NCBI GenBank assembly: GCA_001796355.1 | Contig: MGMG01000059.1 | Coordinates: 1-39,171, forward strand | Reading direction: 5' to 3' | Source: Chloroflexi bacterium GWB2_54_36 | GTDB taxonomy: Bacteria > Chloroflexota > Anaerolineae > Anaerolineales > Anaerolineaceae | DNA length: 39,171 bases | Shown here: positions 33,776 through 39,171 of the stretch, piece after piece | Numbering within the stretch: the stretch's first letter is position 1 | Layout: each line of letters starts with the position of its first letter | The notes under the pieces: model-generated | Told to the model about the DNA's origin: nothing | The model's database searches: none | The model's input: only the letters and a program-made list of their open reading frames with translations | Position numbers and translations under genes: made by a program

Positions 33776-35257
33776 TTATGCTGCCTTCATCTCCTGAGTC
33801 AACAGCCGGCCCAGCCGCAAGATTTCATCGACTAGAATATCAAAATCCTCGAGCCGGCTGCGTTGATTGGTGTTAGCGACGCGCAAGGCATACTTGCCCT
33901 TCAGCGTGGTATACGAAGGCACCGCCACTCCACTTTCGTGCAAACGGATCAGCAGTTCTTTGTTGAGTTCGTTGAGCGACTCCTCATCCTTGCCGCCCGG
34001 GTTATAACGGAAACAGACGATATTTAACTGCACAGGCGCAATGCGCTCCAATTCCGGTTCGCGGTCGACCCGCTCCGTCAGGTAGCGCACCTGGGCGACA
34101 TTTTGTTCCATCATCCGCCCATATTTGTGCACGCCTTGCTCCTTGATCATCATCCAGGCCTTGAGGGCTCGAAAGCCGCGCGAAAGCTGAATGCCAAGTT
34201 CTGAAAACCACAACGTCCCGCCTGCCAGGCCGCGGTCGGCGTGTGCCAGGTACTCAGGCGTCTCAGCAAAAGCGTTGCGGTGCAGCTGCGGATCGCGTAC
34301 AAATGCGCAGCCAATTTCGTAAGGCATATACATCCATTTGTGTAGGTCGATGGCGACCGAATCAGCGCGTTCCATGCCGGCAAACAGCAGCTTGAGGGTC
34401 GGCGAGCTGCCTGCCACGCCGCCAATGGCCCCGTCCACATGGAACCACAGGTCCTCGCGCTGACAAAAATCAGCCAGGGCGCGCAGGTCATCGATGGCGC
34501 CGGTATTTACTGTCCCGGCGTTGCCAACAACCATGATCGGCTGCCGCCCCTCGGCGCGGTCAGCCTGGACGGCAATTTGCAGCGCCTCCAGGTCGATTTG
34601 ATACGCATCGTTGACTGGAATCAAACGCAGTGATTGGCTGCCGATGCCAAGCAGCTCGACACCTTTCTTGATGCACGAATGAGCCTCGACTGAGGCGTAT
34701 ACCGTCAGGCAATGATTGCTGCATTGCAGCCCCTCCTTGCGGACGTCAAATCCGGCTTTGGCCGAACGTGCCACCGCCAACCCAACCAGGTTGGCCACCG
34801 AACCGCCGCTCACCAATAGCCCGGAAGTCCCTTCGGGCAGCCCGACAATCTCGCGCAGCCATTCGATCACCTGTTTTTCGACGTAATTGGCAATATGATC
34901 GGCGCCGCCCATATTGGGGTTCATCGTTGCGGCCAGCATCTCCGCCATCACCCCTGTCGGAGAGCCGGTGCCAATCACCCAGCCCCAGAAACGCGGATGG
35001 ATGTTGCCCATCGGGTTGGGCAGAATATGCTCAAGGAACTCGGCATAGACTTCTTCCACCGGCTGCGGTTCGAGCGGCAGCGGTTGAATGAGAAAGTCTT
35101 TATCCGCCTGCGGAATTGGATGCCAGACTGGGTGTTCGCGAATGCCCTGCAAATAATCCAGCATATCGTCCACCATGCGGTGACTCAAATGCCGCATGGC
35201 ATGCCAATCCTGCGGGTCAATATTTTCTTCTGCGCGTGTGGTGTCAACTGGTTCCAT
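33776..35257 (-). CDS. group II PLP-dependent decarboxylase (aromatic amino acid type)
   Basis: 493-residue type I fold PLP enzyme. The Schiff-base lysine is Lys307 in DLHKWMYMPYEIG; the PLP-ring Asp275 is in WFHVDGAIGG and the stacking His193 in SVEAHSC. NPNMGGADHIANYVEKQVIEWL and LLVSGGSVANLVGL are typical of aromatic-L-amino-acid, tyrosine or glutamate decarboxylases of group II. The overall pattern, including IHPRFWGWVIGTGSP, favours the aromatic/tyrosine group, producing an amine and CO2; substrate is not proven. ATG 35257 follows GGAG by 6 nt. It ends 8 nt before the thrS promoter; a link to thrS is not expected. Confidence 0.88.
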   Translation of the reverse strand: MEPVDTTRAEENIDPQDWHAMRHLSHRMVDDMLDYLQGIREHPVWHPIPQADKDFLIQPLPLEPQPVEEVYAEFLEHILPNPMGNIHPRFWGWVIGTGSPTGVMAEMLAATMNPNMGGADHIANYVEKQVIEWLREIVGLPEGTSGLLVSGGSVANLVGLAVARSAKAGFDVRKEGLQCSNHCLTVYASVEAHSCIKKGVELLGIGSQSLRLIPVNDAYQIDLEALQIAVQADRAEGRQPIMVVGNAGTVNTGAIDDLRALADFCQREDLWFHVDGAIGGVAGSSPTLKLLFAGMERADSVAIDLHKWMYMPYEIGCAFVRDPQLHRNAFAETPEYLAHADRGLAGGTLWFSELGIQLSRGFRALKAWMMIKEQGVHKYGRMMEQNVAQVRYLTERVDREPELERIAPVQLNIVCFRYNPGGKDEESLNELNKELLIRLHESGVAVPSYTTLKGKYALRVANTNQRSRLEDFDILVDEILRLGRLLTQEMKAA

Positions 35258-35403
35258 GGCTATCTCCATCTCCTTACAGTAAAGTGTACGGTTGATAGGA
35301 TAAAAGACCGCGCACCATTCTTGTTTTCGGTCCGGCGGTCGAAGATCGCCCAATATTATTGATAATTTTACTAGTTAATTACTCAGATTCAATGCCGAGA
35401 ATT

Positions 35404-35433
35404 AAAACAAAACCCGCCGGCAAATGACGGCGG
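35404..35433 (-). terminator. intrinsic terminator of tRNA-Val
   Basis: On the reverse strand CCGCCG (35433-35428), 8-nt loop, CGGCGG followed by GTTTTGTTTT. It begins two bases after the encoded CCA of the tRNA. Confidence 0.82.
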
Positions 35434-35434
35434 A

Positions 35435-35511
35435 TGGTGGGCGGTATAGGACTCGAACCTACGACCTCTGCGATGTCAACGCAGCGCTCTAACCAACTGA
35501 GCTAACCGCCC
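35435..35511 (-). tRNA. tRNA-Val (GAC)
   Basis: 77 nt including an encoded 3' CCA. Acceptor GGGCGGT pairs with ACCGCCC; D-arm GCTC..GAGC; anticodon stem CTGCG/CGCAG with loop TTGACAT giving anticodon GAC (reads GUC and GUU); T-arm with GGTTCGAGTCC. The reverse-strand unit is complete, with promoter and terminator on either side. Confidence 0.96.
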
Positions 35512-35523
35512 GAAGTGCCCGTT

Positions 35524-35552
35524 ATTATAATCGAAGGTGGGCATATTGACAA
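35524..35552 (-). promoter_or_regulatory. tRNA-Val promoter
   Basis: On the reverse strand: TTGTCA (35552-35547), 17-nt spacer, TATAAT (35529-35524). Transcription would start near 35517, about 6 nt before the tRNA 5' end. Confidence 0.82.
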
Positions 35553-35608
35553 GAAATTAGGTGGAACTGTAAAGCCAAAGTAGGAATGTCCCCTTTATAA
35601 GTCCATTG

Positions 35609-35637
35609 TTCCCATTTTGGTAACTTCGCGGTATAAT
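35609..35637 (+). promoter_or_regulatory. promoter of the higBA-like operon
   Basis: TTCCCA (35609-35614), 17-nt spacer, TATAAT (35632-35637). The -10 box ends 6 nt before the GTG at 35644, so the mRNA is probably leaderless. Autorepression by the HigA-like partner is the rule in this family but no operator was identified. Confidence 0.6.
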
Positions 35638-35643
35638 TTTGTT

Positions 35644-35937
35644 GTGCAAATCATCAGCCGGCGTCTTCTACATGAATTCTGGGAAAAACACCCGGACGCC
35701 ACCATTGCCCTGCAAACCTGGTTCCATGACGTGGAGCGCGCTGTCTGGCACACCCCTGCTGATATCAAAGCGGTTTATCAGAATGCCAGCTTTGTGGCAA
35801 ATAACCGGGTTGTGTTCAATATCGAGGGCAATCATTACCGGTTGGTGGTAGTGGTGGTTTATCTACATGGCGTGGTATACATCCGATTCGTGGGAACGCA
35901 CGAAGAATGTGACCGGATCGATGTGACTACGATCTAA
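35644..35937 (+). CDS. HigB-like mRNA-interferase toxin
   Basis: 97 residues in the HigB toxin family. RRLLHEFWEKHPDATIALQTWFHDVERA matches the family's helical start, and NRVVFNIEGNHYRLVVVVVY and VYIRFVGTHEEC its beta-sheet end. Such toxins cut mRNA on the ribosome. The start is GTG at 35644, where the family's beginning (QIISRRLL) lies, and not the TTG at 35617, which overlaps the -10 box. The antitoxin gene follows after 5 nt, on the same transcript, in the toxin-first order usual for higBA. Confidence 0.85.
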   Translation: MQIISRRLLHEFWEKHPDATIALQTWFHDVERAVWHTPADIKAVYQNASFVANNRVVFNIEGNHYRLVVVVVYLHGVVYIRFVGTHEECDRIDVTTI

Positions 35938-35942
35938 GGAGC

Positions 35943-36404
35943 ATGAAAATGGAAATCAAGCCCATTCGCAGCGAAGCCGATTATCAGGCAGCGCTGAAAG
36001 AAATCAAAAACCTCATGGAGTCCCAGCCCGGCACCCCGGAAGGCGACCGGATGGAGGTGCTGGTGACACTGGTCGAAGCCTATGAGGCCAAACACTTTCC
36101 CATCCCCGAGCCAGATGATCCGGTGGAGGTGCTGGAATATTATATGGAAAGCCGCGGGCTGAACCGTTCAGATTTGATTGCATACCTGGGCAGCAAAGAG
36201 CGTGTCTCAGAAGTGCTGAACCGCAAACGCGGGCTTTCACTTGAAATGATCCGGCGGCTGCATCGAGGTCTGGGGATTCCCGCTGATTTAATCGTGGGAA
36301 AGCATACTCATAACCCCACCCGTACCCATCCCGCGCGGATCGCACCCGCTTCCCCAAAGGGGACCAAGTCGCAAGTACGGGCCGTAAATTCAGGCCGGCG
36401 GTAA
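35943..36404 (+). CDS. HigA-like XRE-family antitoxin
   Basis: 153 residues with a helix-turn-helix DNA-binding domain (about 73-120: GLNRSDLIAYLGSKERVSEVLNRKR, MIRRLHRGLGIPADLIVG), preceded by about 70 residues that include DYQAALKEIKNLME and EVLVTLVEAYEAKHFPI, as in HigA proteins that work with HigB toxins. AAGGAGC lies 2 nt upstream of the ATG. The C-terminus carries about 33 extra residues rich in Pro, Thr, Arg and Ser, which are not part of the usual fold. It neutralises HigB and represses the operon. Confidence 0.85.
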   Translation: MKMEIKPIRSEADYQAALKEIKNLMESQPGTPEGDRMEVLVTLVEAYEAKHFPIPEPDDPVEVLEYYMESRGLNRSDLIAYLGSKERVSEVLNRKRGLSLEMIRRLHRGLGIPADLIVGKHTHNPTRTHPARIAPASPKGTKSQVRAVNSGRR

Positions 36405-36589
36405 GAGCCTGGCAGGCGCCCCATGGATCGTAAAGAATGAAGAACGCCGATTTACTTGAGCCGATATTGCCTGGACGTCGCTGAATGTAATAAAATATTG
36501 CCAGATAACATCGGCTGCGCCGCTCAGCTCGCAGGGGCGCATTTCAGTCACGGACGCCATCCATAAGCGTGAGATCTGACGGAGACTAC

Positions 36590-37006
36590 GTGACCGGCTA
36601 TTCGGGTACCCCGCTGGCAAAGAAACTGGGCATCAAAACCGGGTTCACGCTCGCGGTTGTAAACCCGCCGAGAGAGTATCGCCAACTCGTTGATCCCATG
36701 CCGGATGGGGTGACAATCCACAGCGCCGTTACCAACTCAACGGACATGGTTCATCTTTTTTGCACGCAGCGAACCGACCTGACCAGCGCGCTGAGCCAGA
36801 CAATTGCGCTTCTCAGGCCGGATGCCGCGGTATGGGTCTCGTGGCCCAAGAAGGCGTCGAAGGTGCCAACCGATATCACAGAGGACACAATTCGAGAGGT
36901 GGCGCTCCCGCTTGGCCTGGTGGACGTCAAGGTGTGTGCAGTGGATGAAATTTGGTCGGGTTTGAAACTGGTCATTCGCAAAGAGAATCGCGCTGGCCGG
37001 GCCTGA
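36590..37006 (+). CDS. DUF3052-family protein
   Basis: 138 residues resembling the DUF3052 family: TGYSGTPLAKKLGIKTGFTL at the start, ALLRPDAAVWVSWPKKASKV in the middle, and REVALPLGLVDVKVCAVDEIWSGLKLVIRK at the end. The family is common in soil bacteria and Actinobacteria and is of unknown function; it is mostly found as a single domain. Start GTG 36590 was chosen because GGAG (36581-36584) precedes it by 5 nt; a longer GTG start at 36569 is possible. It stands alone in an otherwise empty region (36405-36589 and 37007-37182 hold nothing I can support). Confidence 0.75.
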   Translation: MTGYSGTPLAKKLGIKTGFTLAVVNPPREYRQLVDPMPDGVTIHSAVTNSTDMVHLFCTQRTDLTSALSQTIALLRPDAAVWVSWPKKASKVPTDITEDTIREVALPLGLVDVKVCAVDEIWSGLKLVIRKENRAGRA

Positions 37007-37182
37007 GATGAACCCCTTCACCCTATGTAAGTTCGCCATGCTCCCCGCGTTTGTAGAAAGGGAAGCTTTTCATGGATCGAGCTTTTTTCTGCGCAGCAAG
37101 TTCTGGTTTCCGGATGTGAGCCTGACTCAGCGCGGGTGTCCTCCTGGCTTATAATCAACCAATTTGTCTGACTAATTCGCCC

Positions 37183-37701
37183 ATGTCTATTATCCGCACT
37201 GCCCAAATCGAGGATGCGCTCGCCATTGCCCATGTCCACGTAGACACCTGGCGGACAACCTACGGGGGCATCATTCCGGACGAGCATTTGGCCAACCTGA
37301 GCTACGAGCGTTGCCAGGCAAGCTGGATCGAGCATCTTTCGCAGCCGGAGGTGGAGCGGGTTTTTGTGGTCGAGCAGCCAGGCGGTCCAATCACGGCGTT
37401 TGCTTCCGGCGGCCCGATCAAGGAGGCCCTGGGCGAGTGGGATGGGGAATTGTACGTGCTGTATGTGTTGAAGGCCTTCCAGGGAATGGGCTACGGCAAG
37501 CAACTGGTCACACGCGTGGCGCAGGATTTGGCCAGCCGGGACTTTCGTTCGATGGTCATCTGGGTGATGAAAGACAATCCGGCGCGGCGTTTTTATGAAA
37601 AGCTAGGCGGCCGATTGATCGGCGAGGCGGGGATCACCATTGGCGGGAAGGACTTGCTGAAAGTGGCCTATGTCTGGTCTGAAATCGCAGTTTTCAGGTA
37701 G
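37183..37701 (+). CDS. GNAT-family N-acetyltransferase
   Basis: 172 residues of the GNAT fold: an N-terminal IRTAQIEDALAIAHVHVDTWRTTYGGII, a central VFVVEQPGGPITAFASGG, the acetyl-CoA-binding motif A ELYVLYVLKAFQGMGYGKQLV, and the C-terminal NPARRFYEKLGGRLIGEAGITIGGK with the tyrosine at the usual place. It would transfer acetyl from acetyl-CoA to an amine; the target is unknown. A TATAAT at 37150-37155 precedes the ATG, which has no clear Shine-Dalgarno. Confidence 0.87.
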   Translation: MSIIRTAQIEDALAIAHVHVDTWRTTYGGIIPDEHLANLSYERCQASWIEHLSQPEVERVFVVEQPGGPITAFASGGPIKEALGEWDGELYVLYVLKAFQGMGYGKQLVTRVAQDLASRDFRSMVIWVMKDNPARRFYEKLGGRLIGEAGITIGGKDLLKVAYVWSEIAVFR

Positions 37702-37745
37702 GACTATTTTTTAACCACTGCCGGCAATACCCACGCTGGTGAGGG

Positions 37746-39152
37746 TCAATTCGAAGGGGGTAGGATGGATGGATCCTTGATCAGCAACATAGCTGAACGG
37801 CCTGAGAGGCGAAGCGGCGAGACCAGCGGATTACTATTGACATCATAGAAGCGGATGGCGGGATCCCAGGCGTATTCCCCCGGCGCTTCGCCAGCGTTAA
37901 CGATCACCACCGCGCGCTCGAACTCGCGGCTCCAAACAGACGCGCCAAATTGGATATCGCCTTGCGAATCCCCCAGGTCCAGGTCGAATTCGCGGTACCA
38001 ATAGTGCGGGATGTCGGACGTGCCTTCCTTGTAGGTCCAGTACACTTCGCGATCCCGGCCAGCGATGAGCAGGTAGCAGAAATAGGCGAAAAGGGTATCG
38101 TCAGAGTCACCCGCAAAACCGGCCGGCTTGGAGTTGATGCGGATGTGAGTGGTCGGCGGCAGGGCCTGGACGGTTTCAAGATACGGACGCAGGTCTTCGC
38201 TTGGCATCTCCTCGGGGAAAATTTCGTTCTCAGCGCCGCCAGCCGCAGTCGCGACCTCGGCAACGAAGGCAGGCCGCCTGACGATGGAGGCTCCCTCCAT
38301 ATTTACGATGATGGGGACGGGAAGCCTGGCGGCTACCGCTTTAAAGAAGGTCAGGTAGGCGGCTTGATAGGCTTCATCGGTTGAATAGTTGACCTGTTGG
38401 GCAGCCCTGGCATAACGCACGTGGCCATCGGCGGTCCCAATGAATTGATCGAACAGGATGCCATCCCATTGGCCGCCGGTTTCGTTAAGAAGCTTCGCAA
38501 TTTTCTCGGTGAAGTAATTCTGCCACTCGGGGTTCCCCGGGTCGGGCCAATATTCTCCCGGATTGGAAAGCCCTCCGCCTGAACTTATGGGATAGCCATC
38601 CTTATCCTGCAGCAGCCAATCTGGATGATGGGTTAAGATCCACTGCGTATCTTCGCTGTCCACGCCGCCAGCATCGGACTGCTTGTAGGTGGGATTGAGG
38701 CCGCTGTCGATGTAGAGAAAGAAGGTCAGGTCGGGGTTGTAGCGTTTGAAGAGCGGAATTAGCTCTGAACGTTTCGCGCCGAGGAGGATATTGTCATAGC
38801 TGGGCGCGATACGGGAAACCTGTTCCTCGGTAGGCGGATAACCATCGAAGATGCCGGTCGAGGTGAATTTTCCAACCCGGTAGCTGCGCGAGGAGGCGGC
38901 CGGCATGGTGGAAACCTTGTTGTCGATCAAGGTTTGGACCAGCGCATGTTTCTGATCAGCAGACAATAGAGACGCATACAACGGGATGGCGGGAAATGCC
39001 GGCAGGGTGGTGATGGTCGGCATGCGAGCAGCCGGGCGATCTTGATTAGTCAGCTGGGCGACGAGCGGGACGCTGGCCGGCCGGACAAGCGCAAGGACAG
39101 CCACCGCGAGGACCAGGACGACCAAAACTGAGGAGACCATTCGTTTTCTCAT
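37746..39152 (-). CDS. putative secreted glycoside hydrolase (GHL15-like)
   Basis: 468 residues with an N-terminal signal or anchor (6-25, VSSVLVVLVLAVAVLALV), then a TIM-barrel-like extracellular domain of the putative glycoside hydrolase family 15-like group (GHL15). Landmarks are LTFFLYIDSGLNP, HHPDWLLQDKDGYPI, WDGILFDQFIGTADG (possible acidic catalytic residue in FDQF), PVPIIVNMEGASIVRR and AYFCYLLIAGRDREVYW. There is no lipobox. Enzymatic activity is predicted for the group but not demonstrated in general. It stands alone, convergent with the GNAT gene, and its start lies within 20 nt of the window end, with no ribosome site visible. Confidence 0.72.
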   Translation of the reverse strand: MRKRMVSSVLVVLVLAVAVLALVRPASVPLVAQLTNQDRPAARMPTITTLPAFPAIPLYASLLSADQKHALVQTLIDNKVSTMPAASSRSYRVGKFTSTGIFDGYPPTEEQVSRIAPSYDNILLGAKRSELIPLFKRYNPDLTFFLYIDSGLNPTYKQSDAGGVDSEDTQWILTHHPDWLLQDKDGYPISSGGGLSNPGEYWPDPGNPEWQNYFTEKIAKLLNETGGQWDGILFDQFIGTADGHVRYARAAQQVNYSTDEAYQAAYLTFFKAVAARLPVPIIVNMEGASIVRRPAFVAEVATAAGGAENEIFPEEMPSEDLRPYLETVQALPPTTHIRINSKPAGFAGDSDDTLFAYFCYLLIAGRDREVYWTYKEGTSDIPHYWYREFDLDLGDSQGDIQFGASVWSREFERAVVIVNAGEAPGEYAWDPAIRFYDVNSNPLVSPLRLSGRSAMLLIKDPSILPPSN

Positions 39153-39171
39153 TCGACTAATTAAACCACCT

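Noticed and set aside
33546-33876. Forward open frames inside the thrS leader
   Set aside because: They are antisense to the T-box RNA, which explains this region fully.
37007-37182. Reverse open frame over the DUF3052-GNAT gap
   Set aside because: It runs antisense through the GNAT gene and has no motif; treated as a shadow.
1-39171. CRISPR array, IS element or prophage
   Set aside because: No regularly spaced repeats, transposase, integrase or phage structural gene was seen anywhere in the window.

Overview
The window looks like a chromosomal segment of a Chloroflexota bacterium, most likely of the Anaerolineae type. This is inferred from gene content: an Alternative Complex III operon with separate ActB1 and ActB2 genes, a very large SecA, a threonyl-tRNA synthetase without TGS domain under a T-box, MsrPQ, and a putative GHL15-type glycoside hydrolase. 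Gene density is normal and coding sequence is moderately GC-rich. Two AT-rich patches (about 10.8-11.6 kb and 25.2-26.6 kb) differ in base use and may be acquired. No phage, IS element, CRISPR array or rRNA was seen; there is one tRNA.

Layout. 0.3-3.5 kb: energy-coupling module of an ECF vitamin/metal transporter (fused double ATPase, EcfT) with a convergent S component. 3.7-5.1 kb: MFS transporter. 5.2-6.7 kb: a redox/sulfur-carrier-like group of a DUF2892 membrane protein, a thioredoxin-DUF2892 fusion and a membrane-anchored rhodanese. 7.0-10.1 kb: glycerate 2-kinase, then msrP-msrQ for periplasmic methionine sulfoxide repair. 10.4-13.8 kb: a remnant of an Fpg-like DNA glycosylase, an AT-rich HhH-glycosylase-like gene, a TrmA/RlmD-type RNA methyltransferase and two tandem CBS-pair proteins.

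14.0-21.0 kb: seven-gene respiratory operon: a diheme cytochrome c, then ActA (pentaheme), ActB1, ActB2, ActC, ActD and ActE. The expected route is quinol oxidation at ActC, electron transfer through the Fe-S clusters of ActB2 and the hemes of ActA/ActE, and delivery to a soluble or membrane acceptor. ActF and a terminal oxidase are not in the window. 21.1-25.2 kb: secA, with several insertions. 25.3-26.6 kb: B3/B4-domain protein and PPOX-fold flavoprotein in an AT-rich patch preceded by an attC-like element. 27.0-31.4 kb: S1-domain protein, M19 dipeptidase, small membrane protein and a LysM/M23 envelope peptidase.

31.6-35.5 kb, reverse strand: thrS with its own promoter and a T-box leader, a group II PLP decarboxylase, and tRNA-Val(GAC) with promoter and terminator. 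35.6-37.7 kb: HigBA-like toxin-antitoxin pair, DUF3052 protein and GNAT acetyltransferase. 37.7-39.15 kb, reverse: secreted GHL15-like putative glycoside hydrolase. Several single genes (ecfA, glycerate kinase, higB) have a -10 box so close to the start codon that leaderless or nearly leaderless transcripts are likely, while the act operon genes all have strong Shine-Dalgarno sequences. Short dispersed and palindromic repeats occupy several intergenic gaps. I found no clear wholly new system; the best leads are the thioredoxin/rhodanese/DUF2892 group, the act operon variant and the enlarged SecA.
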